A DNA stretch of 11,993 nucleotides, from positions 2,069-14,061 of the forward strand of contig JAHFFQ010000020.1 in assembly GCA_023247875.1 (NCBI GenBank), read 5' to 3'. Shown in pieces: positions 1-7,049 of this stretch. The translations under genes were made by a program, and so were the position numbers. The notes beneath the pieces were generated by a model that saw only the letters and a program-made list of their open reading frames with translations, had not been told where the DNA came from and made no database searches. How positions within the stretch are numbered: the first letter of the stretch is position 1; each line of letters begins with the position of its first letter. This DNA is from Candidatus Omnitrophota bacterium. Its GTDB lineage: Bacteria > Omnitrophota > Gorgyraeia > Gygaellales > Profunditerraquicolaceae.

Positions 1-302
1 ATCCGGTAAGCGGAAATGATCTCTTTAATGACCGGTATCTGGCTGCTTAAGCCCTCAGGCATAGGCGGCCTTTGTATTTTATACGCGGCGAATTTCTTGG
101 CCCGGAATGTATCGCGCGATACGTCAAAACAGCAGATCAGATAATCCGGTTTCTGATCCTTGAGTACCTTGTTCAGGATATTTAAAAACCCGTAAACCGC
201 ATTTGTCGGCCGGCCCGAAGATGTGCTTAATCCGCTTAGGGCGTAAAAAGCCCGGTAGCAGAATGCAGTCGTATCGATCAAAAAAAGACTCTTATCAGAC
301 AT
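1..302 (-). CDS. polA: DNA polymerase I, N-terminal 5'-3' exonuclease part (partial)
   Basis: Only the first 100 codons are inside the window; the gene continues past base 1. The translation starts MSDKSLFLIDTTAFCYRAF and shows the order of motifs expected at the start of the PolA 5'-3' exonuclease (FEN-like) domain: LID near residue 8, YRAFYAL, a GRPTNAVYGF block, a CCFD acidic motif, a TFR block with an AAYK segment, and a PPMPEGL..QIP block. In the family these residues belong to the metal-binding flap nuclease that removes RNA primers and repairs gaps. The ATG at 302 fits the usual short lead before the LID motif. There is no clear Shine-Dalgarno sequence just upstream. It lies 55 bases downstream of the TPR gene on the same strand, so it may be read from the same transcript. 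A free-standing 5'-3' exonuclease cannot be excluded because the rest of the gene is missing. Confidence 0.9.
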   Translation of the reverse strand, partial: MSDKSLFLIDTTAFCYRAFYALSGLSTSSGRPTNAVYGFLNILNKVLKDQKPDYLICCFDVSRDTFRAKKFAAYKIQRPPMPEGLSSQIPVIKEIISAYR

Positions 303-353
303 CAGTTAGATATAAAAGGAATTCAATATGAGGAAAGAGGTTTTGCGGTACGC

Positions 354-373
354 GGCTCTATCGCGACAGAGCC
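354..373 (-). other. Small hairpin over the stop codon of the TPR gene
   Basis: Bases 354-359 and 368-373 form a perfect 6-bp inverted repeat around an 8-base loop, and the TAG stop of the TPR gene (358-360) lies inside it. There is no run of U in the transcript after it, so it does not look like a standard intrinsic terminator. It may influence the 3' end of the mRNA or may be chance. Confidence 0.3.
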
Positions 374-1116
374 CTTGATTCTACTTTCTCAATAAACGTT
401 TCGATCTCCCGGTTATCCTGGTCCAGGTACTGGGCATCCAGCGCTTCTTTGAACGCCATAGCCAGGTCCCCTCTGTCAAAGCTCACCTTCGCTTTCCGGA
501 AGTGGTCCCCGGAGAGCGTTTTATCATCTTTATTCAACGCGGATTTCTGGACGGAAACATCTTTCATCAAGCCCAACACATCATCCTCCCGGCCAAAAGT
601 AACCGGCTGGTCGGATAAAACCGTGCGGATATCATTAAGCCGGCTTATTGCCTTCTCTGTCCAGGGGTCATCAGGAGATCCGAGTGAGGCCCTCTGTGAC
701 CAGTAAAATTGAGCCTTATCTAATTTACGCTGATTTTCATAAAATAAGGCCAGGTTTGTATAAGCGCTCAAGTAACCGGGGTCGATCTTGATCGCTTTCA
801 AATAACTTTCCTCTGCCTCCGGGAGTAAACCTGAGGCCTCATAAACAACCCCAAGGTCATTATAAATAACGCCATAGTTAGGGTCCATGGCAACGGCTTT
901 CTGATAGAAACTTGTCGCCATATCCAGGTTGCCTGTACGCTGATACTCCAGGCCCATATTCCTGTATGCCGCGGCCTGCTTGTTCATAGTGGAGGAAATA
1001 CCCTCGTCAAAAGAATTGACCGTCTTCTCTTGCGCAAAAAGCATCCCGGCGGAACAAAAAACGCATAATATTACGGCAGTAGTAATTATGGATTTAGACA
1101 CGGAAGGATTATCCAT
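358..1116 (-). CDS. Secreted/periplasmic TPR-repeat protein
   Basis: A 252-residue protein with an N-terminal signal peptide: a short polar lead, a hydrophobic core at about residues 10-27, and a likely cleavage after MLFA (before QEK). Three tandem tetratricopeptide repeats follow at about 47-80, 81-114 and 115-148, each with the W/Y-G-A-Y-A-P spacing pattern, for example NLDMATSFYQKAVAMDPN. After a charged linker, residues about 205-245 form a further helical hairpin that resembles a degenerate TPR. TPR arrays are protein-binding scaffolds; the partner is unknown here. Two cysteines in the signal region (18 and 21) are not followed by a lipobox-like context, so a lipoprotein is less likely. 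The gene has its own strong promoter and no clear Shine-Dalgarno sequence; the ATG at 1116 is supported by the signal peptide. It separates acsB from polA and has no obvious functional link to either. Confidence 0.85.
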   Translation of the reverse strand: MDNPSVSKSIITTAVILCVFCSAGMLFAQEKTVNSFDEGISSTMNKQAAAYRNMGLEYQRTGNLDMATSFYQKAVAMDPNYGVIYNDLGVVYEASGLLPEAEESYLKAIKIDPGYLSAYTNLALFYENQRKLDKAQFYWSQRASLGSPDDPWTEKAISRLNDIRTVLSDQPVTFGREDDVLGLMKDVSVQKSALNKDDKTLSGDHFRKAKVSFDRGDLAMAFKEALDAQYLDQDNREIETFIEKVESRALSR

Positions 1117-1127
1117 TAGTTTTAAAT

Positions 1128-1156
1128 ATTATATACTCCGGGGGCAAGCCAGTCAA
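1128..1156 (-). promoter_or_regulatory. Sigma-70-type promoter for the TPR gene
   Basis: On the minus strand, TTGACT (1151-1156) is followed by a 17-base spacer and a perfect TATAAT (1128-1133). This is 5 of 6 and 6 of 6 matches to the housekeeping consensus at the optimal spacing. The expected transcription start, about 7 bases after the -10 box, is near 1121, only about 5 bases before the ATG at 1116. The mRNA would thus be leaderless or nearly so, which agrees with the absence of a Shine-Dalgarno sequence. Confidence 0.8.
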
Positions 1157-1169
1157 GTAAAATATGAAT

Positions 1170-3740
1170 TTAGATGATCGGGTCCATGGTCAATGCCGGA
1201 TGAGCTACTTTATTCAAGAAAACCAGGAGTTCCTCAGAGCCGGTTGCCACTGATTCATCGGCGATCTTATCCAGGAGGTCCGGCATTCCCAACTCCTCTG
1301 CCCTTTTCCTTAACTTATCCCCCAGCAACTCTTTCAACTCCTTGGGCATCCAGACCACTCTTTTAAGCCCGCCTTCAGCCGAGATAAATTTCTTACTTAA
1401 TAAATATAGTTTCCCTACACCCAGGAACCCAGGGGTCTGCACCCCTCCTCCGACTGAACCGGCTAACGTGGTAAAGCTCATCCCCGAAGGGGTTAGCCCC
1501 GAATAATCGCGGTGCACCACCATCACCCCGTTTGCTTCCGGGACGATCGCCACGATACATTCAAAACATCCGCAGGATGACTGCGGGCCATCCATCAATG
1601 AATACATGCTCACCGCGTCGATGGTCTTGTTTGATTTCTGGTGCACGAACTCATTTACGTTATCCCACTGGCCAAGCCTTGAGTCCAATAGATTACCTTT
1701 GGTGATCGGCTGGTTTGGGCCGGTAGGAATAATTTCAAAAGATGCCTTGGCATCCAGCCAGGAGTATGCCCCGCAGAGGCCTAAACGCTCAGGGGTAACC
1801 ACGCATACATGATTGGGGGCAAATGACTGGCATAACAAGCAGGAATAAAATGTATCCACGCTTTCATCGGTCATGCCTGCAAGGCGTTCATCACGCTGGT
1901 CAAAAACCTTCTGCGCGCCGGCGGCTAGCTTATCTACATCCGCCTGGTTAGTATAAAGCCTGACCTGCACCTTATCCACTATGGCGCTGTATTCCTGATG
2001 CAGCATGGCATGCAGGATAACCCCCAGATGTTTCAGCCTGAATCCTTTGGCAAAGGCGTCTTTGGAGATCCTGATCCAGACCATATCCCGCTGGCCCATA
2101 TGCATAAGCCCCATGGCATAATTTACAAAACGGTGGATCTGCCGCTCTAAGATCGGCTCAAAATCCTTCTGCATCTTACGGCCAAAGACATCTACCGAGA
2201 TGGCCAGGGGCAGGGACTTTGATCCGGCAGGAAGCTGGTCAATATCCGGCCCGATCAACTCTACATTACCATCGTCAATAAGGGCCTCCTCTTTCATGCT
2301 CAGGAATTCAAGAGCAGAGCTGGCCTTGCCTCCAAATTCAACCGCCAACTGCTCCTTGCGCACGCGTTCACCTTCAAATGCCGCCGCATATGGCACAGGA
2401 ACAGCCACCTGGGCCAGCTTTACTTTTATCCCGCGGGTCAATATGCACTTTGAGGGCAGCTTATGATAATCCTTCTCCGTAACCAAGGCCTCAAACAAAG
2501 TAGTATCGATCTTTCCCAGTTGAGGCACCTCTAAATCGGTAATGATCGGCAGGCCAAAGGCCAAAGCCCCCAATCCTGTCGCCACTAAAACTTCGTCTAC
2601 ATGGCCTAGAAGCAGGACAAATGCCGGAACGCGGTTGCGTATATAATTGGCGATCCCCTCCCACTGCCCGGATTTAAACCCTCCGTAGATCAATGGCGCG
2701 CGCACCGCGAAATTCACCGCGTAAATCGCGGATAAATAATCCTCCCCCAGCGGGACGATATAATTCTCCAGCCCCAGCTGGATCCCCTTATTCTCAAGCT
2801 GCTGTTGAAAAGTAATGCCGTCGACATTGCCCGCCAGCAGGCTGACAATGCTTTTAGATTGAAAATCGCGGATCAGGTCCGCGGCTAGCTGTTCATCCTT
2901 GGCCGGCCCTAGAATCACGGCAATTCCGGAAATCCTGCCGTCAACTAACTGCAATCCCAGGGAGCGCAGGATATTATCGGGTATAAACCCTATGCCGCCT
3001 TTAGGATGTTCATTATTCGCTATAGATAAAGCCGCTAATATTTCTTCGCAGATCAGGGTTGCCACACCCTTATTCAGGATACCCCCTAAAGGGGCTATAT
3101 TTAATCCGGTCTTAGCCGGGATATTTTTACTTAAAGCCTCTGCCTGAGTTAAGGCATTCTGGCAATCAGCCAGGGTCTTTACTTCGATGTTAAGCAACGC
3201 GTTAATCAGCGGAAAATAATAATTGGTTTCAGGGAAAGATATCCCCGAACCTACCCCTGCTTTAGCGACCTGCTTATTTAACGCCTCTTTAGTAAGATTT
3301 AATACCGCCTCTGTTCCTTTTGTCCCAAGCTGTATAAGTAGTTCGGCCATTTCTTCTCCTTTATCCATAAAAATAACTAAACAGGCGCCGATCGCTTTGC
3401 CGCCTTTGAACTTAACCGCTTCCGCTTTACCCTCTCCGACGATCTCCTGGATCGGGCTGTTGATCACTTCAATATCCGCGGGCAGCTCCCCTTCAAGCTT
3501 ATGGCTTTGGCTACCGGAAGCCAAACCATAGTTCTCCAACTTATCCGGGCTGATGATCTTGATAGCGACTTTATGTTTTTCCCGGATTAATTTAGCCAGG
3601 CCAAAGGCTGTTTTAGCCGGCCCGTCAATACAAACGGTATCATTGATAAGATACTCATCTAGCTTCTTAAGATCATCCCCGGGGCTTAATAACAATACGC
3701 CCTTCTTCTTTGCTCCGGGTATCTGAGGTAATTTAGACAC
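1170..3740 (-). CDS. acsB: Acetyl-CoA synthase (CO dehydrogenase/ACS complex) with an N-terminal extension
   Basis: An 856-residue acetyl-CoA synthase, which condenses a methyl group from the corrinoid protein, CO and CoA into acetyl-CoA. All A-cluster ligands are present: Cys634, 637, 646 and 656 for the [4Fe-4S] cluster and bridging nickel, and Cys723-Gly-Cys725 for the distal nickel. Phe640 matches the gating Phe of the Moorella enzyme. From memory of that 729-residue protein (Cys506, 509, 518, 528, 595, 597) every one is shifted by exactly 128, so the catalytic part has no indels there and the extra length is N-terminal. Residues about 14-125 resemble the nucleotide-binding half of thioredoxin-reductase-like flavoproteins (see findings). 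The C-terminus, HPALTMDPII, is typical. The start is GTG directly after the metF stop (TAAGTG), implying translational coupling. It is the last gene of the long run. CO dehydrogenase (acsA) and acsCDE are not in the window. Confidence 0.97.
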   Translation of the reverse strand: MSKLPQIPGAKKKGVLLLSPGDDLKKLDEYLINDTVCIDGPAKTAFGLAKLIREKHKVAIKIISPDKLENYGLASGSQSHKLEGELPADIEVINSPIQEIVGEGKAEAVKFKGGKAIGACLVIFMDKGEEMAELLIQLGTKGTEAVLNLTKEALNKQVAKAGVGSGISFPETNYYFPLINALLNIEVKTLADCQNALTQAEALSKNIPAKTGLNIAPLGGILNKGVATLICEEILAALSIANNEHPKGGIGFIPDNILRSLGLQLVDGRISGIAVILGPAKDEQLAADLIRDFQSKSIVSLLAGNVDGITFQQQLENKGIQLGLENYIVPLGEDYLSAIYAVNFAVRAPLIYGGFKSGQWEGIANYIRNRVPAFVLLLGHVDEVLVATGLGALAFGLPIITDLEVPQLGKIDTTLFEALVTEKDYHKLPSKCILTRGIKVKLAQVAVPVPYAAAFEGERVRKEQLAVEFGGKASSALEFLSMKEEALIDDGNVELIGPDIDQLPAGSKSLPLAISVDVFGRKMQKDFEPILERQIHRFVNYAMGLMHMGQRDMVWIRISKDAFAKGFRLKHLGVILHAMLHQEYSAIVDKVQVRLYTNQADVDKLAAGAQKVFDQRDERLAGMTDESVDTFYSCLLCQSFAPNHVCVVTPERLGLCGAYSWLDAKASFEIIPTGPNQPITKGNLLDSRLGQWDNVNEFVHQKSNKTIDAVSMYSLMDGPQSSCGCFECIVAIVPEANGVMVVHRDYSGLTPSGMSFTTLAGSVGGGVQTPGFLGVGKLYLLSKKFISAEGGLKRVVWMPKELKELLGDKLRKRAEELGMPDLLDKIADESVATGSEELLVFLNKVAHPALTMDPII

Positions 3741-4610
3741 TTAAAACCCGCTCGCTTCCAACACCTTCGGGACCACTTTATCCCACCCAATAGGCATAAT
3801 ATGGATCCCCCGGCACATCGGTTTTAATTCTCTGATCAGCCGGCTGGCAATTTCAATTGAAGTAGCCATTTTATCTTTACTCTCCTCCATCTCCTTGATC
3901 AGATTATCCGGCACGGATACACCTGCCACATTCTTATTCATGTAACGGGCCATACCGGCGGACTTCAATAGAACGATCCCTGCCATAACCGGCACCTTGG
4001 TATGCTTTATCTTAGAGAGGAAATTCTCAAAAGTTTTTAGATCATAAACCGCCTGGGTCTGAAAGAATTCGGCCCCGGCAGCGATCTTTTTATCCATCTT
4101 CATGATCTGCGGCTCAAGCGGGTCTGAACCAGGGTTAACTACCGCGCCCAGGCAGAATTTCGGCAGGTTTCCATCCAGCTTATTCCCCTTCATGTCAAAA
4201 CCTTCCTGCAGCCTCTTTGCTACCTGCAATAATTGGACTGAATCCAGGTCAAATACGGGCTTTGCTTCCGGATGATCGCCCAAAGCAGGATGGTCGCCGG
4301 TCAGGATCAGAACATTCTCGATCCCCAAGGCGGCTGCGGATAATAAATCGGATTGCAAAGCCAGGCGGTTGCGGTCGCGGCAGGTTAACTGGTAGATAGG
4401 CTCAAAACCTTTTTGTTTAAGCAGGGAGCTTACTGCCAGGGAGCCCAGGCGCATTACCGAGCTCTGCAGATCCGTAACATTGATCGCGTCTACCTTTGCG
4501 CGGATAAGTTCGGCATCCTCCAGGAGCTTGTCGGTCTGGATGCCTTTGGCCGGGCCGACCTCTGAAGTGAGCAAAAACTTCCCTGCCTGCAGTTTTTCTT
4601 TAAAAGTCAT
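3741..4610 (-). CDS. metF: Methylenetetrahydrofolate reductase, MetF family
   Basis: A 289-residue protein of the MTHFR (MetF) TIM-barrel flavoprotein family, which reduces 5,10-methylene-THF to 5-methyl-THF. Visible family features are Glu17 in TSEVGPAKG (position of the catalytic Glu), QLTCRDRN at 74-81, LTGDHP at 101-106 with Asp106 at the folate/flavin-contacting Asp, and Gln176 in the FFQTQ block. The C-terminal HIMPIGW (270-276) takes the place of the usual motif around the last strand. The family is FAD-dependent; acetogen enzymes often need partner subunits (MetV, HdrABC-like) but no metV is visible here. Position between folD and acsB places it in the methyl branch of the Wood-Ljungdahl pathway rather than only in methionine synthesis. 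The gene starts at ATG with a weak ribosome site, 17 bases after the membrane protein gene, and ends directly at the acsB start. Confidence 0.93.
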   Translation of the reverse strand: MTFKEKLQAGKFLLTSEVGPAKGIQTDKLLEDAELIRAKVDAINVTDLQSSVMRLGSLAVSSLLKQKGFEPIYQLTCRDRNRLALQSDLLSAAALGIENVLILTGDHPALGDHPEAKPVFDLDSVQLLQVAKRLQEGFDMKGNKLDGNLPKFCLGAVVNPGSDPLEPQIMKMDKKIAAGAEFFQTQAVYDLKTFENFLSKIKHTKVPVMAGIVLLKSAGMARYMNKNVAGVSVPDNLIKEMEESKDKMATSIEIASRLIRELKPMCRGIHIMPIGWDKVVPKVLEASGF

Positions 4611-4627
4611 TTATAATTTCTAAGCCT

Positions 4628-5281
4628 TTAGGGAACCTGTGGTGAGCTTTCTACCGACTTGTTCTTCCCTTCCAGGTAGCGATATACAAAAACATAGGCT
4701 AATAACGTTACGGGAATGGCCACAAGCAAGCCCACTATTATAGCCAAAAAGCCCAATATTAATACACCCAAGAGAACAAACCAGAAAAGGAATAAATTAA
4801 GCGCATTGCCCTTGGTCAACCGCATGCTTTCCTTAAGCGAATCGATTATTCCCATTTTCTTATCCACGATAAGATAGCCATAAAGGCCCATCCTGATTAT
4901 GAGTATGATCCCCGGCACGATTAACAGGATAAGCCCGGCCAATACCGCCAAAAGGTAAAGTATTGTAGCGACGATATAATTAAGGAACTGCTCCCCGCGG
5001 CAGTAAAACATTTCCGCGATTTCAAATTTCTCCCCGGCATAAACCTTAAGGCCTATCCTGATCATTCCCAGGGTGATAAGCATACTGATAAACGATGCGC
5101 AAAGTTTGATGGCGAAATAAACCACGGGCATGCTTTTCTCAAATTTCGCTGCGGAAGAATTAAATACGGCATTGACCACTATCCAGATCAGCGTAACCGC
5201 GACAAGGGGCCAAAAGTTTTCCTTGATCTTCTGCCATCCGAATCTTACCGCCTGCCCAAAAGGGAACTTACCCGTCTCCAT
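4628..5281 (-). CDS. Multi-pass membrane protein of unknown function
   Basis: A 217-residue integral membrane protein with about five or six hydrophobic segments, at roughly residues 22-41, 52-76, 99-117, 118-138, 160-180 and 180-200. A short charged N-terminus contains FGWQKIKENFW. A conserved-looking core VPGIILIIRMGLYGYLIVD (about 122-140) is followed by SLKESMRLTKGN (148-159). This pattern, proline-glycine in a helix, then an Arg, an Asp, and a 'S-x-x-L-T-K-G-N' loop, is what I associate with the loosely defined DUF975/YciC-like membrane families; I cannot name a function. A good AAAGGAG ribosome site lies 6 bases before the ATG, 14 bases after folD. Its place between folD and metF is odd, since neither partner is a membrane enzyme. 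A role in membrane attachment or transport for the pathway is speculation. Confidence 0.8.
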   Translation of the reverse strand: METGKFPFGQAVRFGWQKIKENFWPLVAVTLIWIVVNAVFNSSAAKFEKSMPVVYFAIKLCASFISMLITLGMIRIGLKVYAGEKFEIAEMFYCRGEQFLNYIVATILYLLAVLAGLILLIVPGIILIIRMGLYGYLIVDKKMGIIDSLKESMRLTKGNALNLFLFWFVLLGVLILGFLAIIVGLLVAIPVTLLAYVFVYRYLEGKNKSVESSPQVP

Positions 5282-5295
5282 TCTTTGCTCCTTTC

Positions 5296-6147
5296 TTAAT
5301 TACTGCCTTGTTGCTCTTTGGCAGCCTCCACTAAATTGCGCATTAACATCGTTACAGTCAGCGGGCCTACCCCTCCGGGAACCGGAGTGATATAGGCGGC
5401 GCGATTTTCGGCCGCTTCAAATTCCACATCACCCACGATCTTATCGGCAACGCGGTTTATCCCGACATCGATCACCACAGCGCCCTCTTTGACCCACTCA
5501 CCTTTGATCAAACCAGCCCGGCCAACAGCAACAATTAAAACCTCTGCCTTCTTAACATGCTCCTCTAATTTCCCGGCTTTTGAGGTAGCGATATGGCAGA
5601 CCGTGACCGTGGCAAATTTATCCAATAACAAAAGCGCCAGCGGCTTACCCACTATTTCGCTGTGGCCGACGACCACAGCCTCTTTGCCGTATAGCTCTAT
5701 CCCGCTGGAATTGATCAACTCCATGGCCGAAGCCGCGGTGCAGGGGATGAGCTTTGCCTTGCCGAACAATAGCTTCCCAATGTTTGCCGGATGCATGCCT
5801 TCAATATCTTTATCCGGATCAATGAACCGGCTGATCTTCCTGTAATCTATGTGTGCCGGAAGCGGCATCTGGATTATAATGCCGTTCACTGAATTATCAG
5901 AATTCAATTTACGGATAAGATCAATAAGAGAATCCTCTGAAGTATCCTGAGGTAAGCTCTGAAGCCGGTATTCAATGCCTAAGCTCTCCGCTGTTTTGGC
6001 CTGTGACTTAACATAGGCAGCGGCTCCGGCATTCTCTCCGGCCATAATACTGGCCAGCACCGGCTTATTTTTCAGGGAGGATACTTGTTTCCTGATATCC
6101 TCTTTAATTTTCTCGGCTAATGGCTTACCCTCTAATAATTTTGCCAA
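5296..6147 (-). CDS. folD: Methylenetetrahydrofolate dehydrogenase (FolD), cyclohydrolase lysine missing
   Basis: A 283-residue FolD, which oxidises or reduces between 5,10-methylene-THF and 5,10-methenyl-THF with NAD(P), and in most bacteria also hydrolyses methenyl-THF. Seen: Tyr45 in AAAYVKSQAK, Gln93 in IIQMPLP, the DPDKDIEGMHP block (110-120), VVGHSEIVGKP for dinucleotide binding, VAVGRAG, and the C-terminal TPVPGGVGPLT. Two active-site positions differ from the family: the Lys of the Y-x-x-x-K motif (E. coli Lys54, human Lys56), essential for cyclohydrolase activity, is Gln49, and the Asp of DVDG (E. coli Asp121) is Glu116. With fchA directly upstream, the likely role is dehydrogenase only. 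The start is TTG, chosen because GGAGGA lies 5 bases upstream and the sequence aligns with FolD from the first residues. It overlaps fchA by 23 bases in another frame. Confidence 0.95.
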   Translation of the reverse strand: MAKLLEGKPLAEKIKEDIRKQVSSLKNKPVLASIMAGENAGAAAYVKSQAKTAESLGIEYRLQSLPQDTSEDSLIDLIRKLNSDNSVNGIIIQMPLPAHIDYRKISRFIDPDKDIEGMHPANIGKLLFGKAKLIPCTAASAMELINSSGIELYGKEAVVVGHSEIVGKPLALLLLDKFATVTVCHIATSKAGKLEEHVKKAEVLIVAVGRAGLIKGEWVKEGAVVIDVGINRVADKIVGDVEFEAAENRAAYITPVPGGVGPLTVTMLMRNLVEAAKEQQGSN

Positions 6148-6688
6148 CTCTCTCCTCCGTGTTTTCGCGAATCCTGCGGATGACCTTGCTCATCTGATTA
6201 AGCTCTTTCCTGATCCCCTGGGTCAGTTTCTTCTGGCCCAAGCTTTTTAAATTGATATCTACATTAAAAACCGCGCAAGTAAAAGCCGATTCCAGCAGGA
6301 CCGCCGCAACCGCCACATCGCTGATCAAATAAACATTGCCTTTCTTTATTAACGCCGGGCATAATTTGGCTGCCTGGTGGCAGAGCCTGGCCAGCATAAG
6401 CGGCACATCCAGTGCCTTCCTGATATCTTTGCTTTGATAGGCAACTACATCCAGGTCCACCAGCTCCAGAAAATCTTTTCTCAACCTCTCGGACTTAAGC
6501 AAAATATCCTTTAGCTCCGCCTCGAAGGCGGCATATTTAGGCTTGCCCAGGGTAAAGTTCACCACCATACTGATGAGGCTTGCACCCATAGCCGCGTTCA
6601 AAGCCGCAGCCGAACCTCCGCCGGGAGCGGCAAGCTTGGCAGAAAGGTCATCCAGGTATTTAGTTAAATTTTGATCTTTATATTCCAT
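6125..6688 (-). CDS. fchA: Methenyltetrahydrofolate cyclohydrolase (FTCD_C/FchA family)
   Basis: A 187-residue all-helical protein of the formiminotransferase-cyclodeaminase C-terminal family. Free-standing members in acetogens and clostridia (FchA) interconvert 10-formyl-THF and 5,10-methenyl-THF. The signature APGGGSAAAL is at 21-30, followed by MGASLISMVVNFT, the DLDVVAY block (78-84) and GN-x4-SDVAVAAVLLESA (117-135), all expected in this family. Length is slightly below the roughly 200 residues I expect for FchA. There is no formiminotransferase domain, so the histidine-degradation enzyme is excluded. A cyclodeaminase role in purine fermentation is possible by sequence alone, but folD overlaps its 3' end and metF and acsB follow, which supports the Wood-Ljungdahl role. 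It overlaps the yraN end by 11 bases and lacks a strong ribosome site, so translation is probably coupled. Confidence 0.9.
   Translation of the reverse strand: MEYKDQNLTKYLDDLSAKLAAPGGGSAAALNAAMGASLISMVVNFTLGKPKYAAFEAELKDILLKSERLRKDFLELVDLDVVAYQSKDIRKALDVPLMLARLCHQAAKLCPALIKKGNVYLISDVAVAAVLLESAFTCAVFNVDINLKSLGQKKLTQGIRKELNQMSKVIRRIRENTEERVGKIIRG
6153..6158 (-). promoter_or_regulatory. Shine-Dalgarno site deciding the TTG start of folD
   Basis: GGAGGA on the minus strand, inside the fchA coding region, 5 bases before the TTG at 6145-6147. This strong site justifies the unusual TTG start in the absence of any nearby in-frame ATG. Confidence 0.75.
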
Positions 6689-7049
6689 AGCTTAACTCAA
6701 AAGCGTCTCTGATCAGGGCTATTTCCGGAGGATCATTTTTATATAATAACGTTACCACATCAAAGCGCGCTGGGCGCTCAAGCAGGTTATTTTCTTTCAG
6801 GTAGCAGAGCGCGGCTTTGGAAATCTGCCTTTGTTTATGCCGCGAAACTGCTTCGCCGGGAGAGCCGAATAAAGCCGTGTGCCTGGCCTTTACCTCTACG
6901 AAACAGATAACCCCTTTATCAACGGCTACTATGTCAATTTCGCCGAATTTATTTCTGTAATTACGCCTGAGGAGCTTATACCCTTGCTTCTCTAGGAATC
7001 TTGCTGCCGCCCCCTCTGCTTCTTTGCCGAAACTTAAGTTTCCAGGCAC
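6678..7049 (-). CDS. yraN: YraN/UPF0102 family endonuclease-like protein
   Basis: A 123-residue member of UPF0102 (YraN), a family with the fold of Holliday-junction-resolvase-type nucleases and no firmly settled role. Seen: the N-terminal GKEAEGAAARFLEKQGY, NYRNKFGEIDIVA with Glu37 and Asp39, and FVEVKAR with Glu52-Val-Lys54, together forming the PD-(D/E)XK-type metal site. The following Phe-Gly-Ser-Pro block and the helix RHKQRQISKAALCYL match the family. The start is GTG (7047-7049), overlapping the end of rnhB by 16 bases, with AAG just upstream. The rplS-rnhB-yraN order is common in bacteria, so this placement is ordinary. Confidence 0.92.
   Translation of the reverse strand: MPGNLSFGKEAEGAAARFLEKQGYKLLRRNYRNKFGEIDIVAVDKGVICFVEVKARHTALFGSPGEAVSRHKQRQISKAALCYLKENNLLERPARFDVVTLLYKNDPPEIALIRDAFELSYGI

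Noticed and set aside
354..373. Intrinsic terminator after the TPR gene
   Set aside because: The stem is only 6 bp and no U run follows, so I list it only as a hairpin.
1117..1169. Terminator of the long operon after acsB
   Set aside because: The 53-base gap holds a promoter for the next gene but no stable hairpin with a U run; termination may occur further on or not at all.
5489..5845. Open frame of 118 codons on the plus strand inside folD
   Set aside because: Antisense shadow of conserved FolD sequence; no ribosome site or family features.
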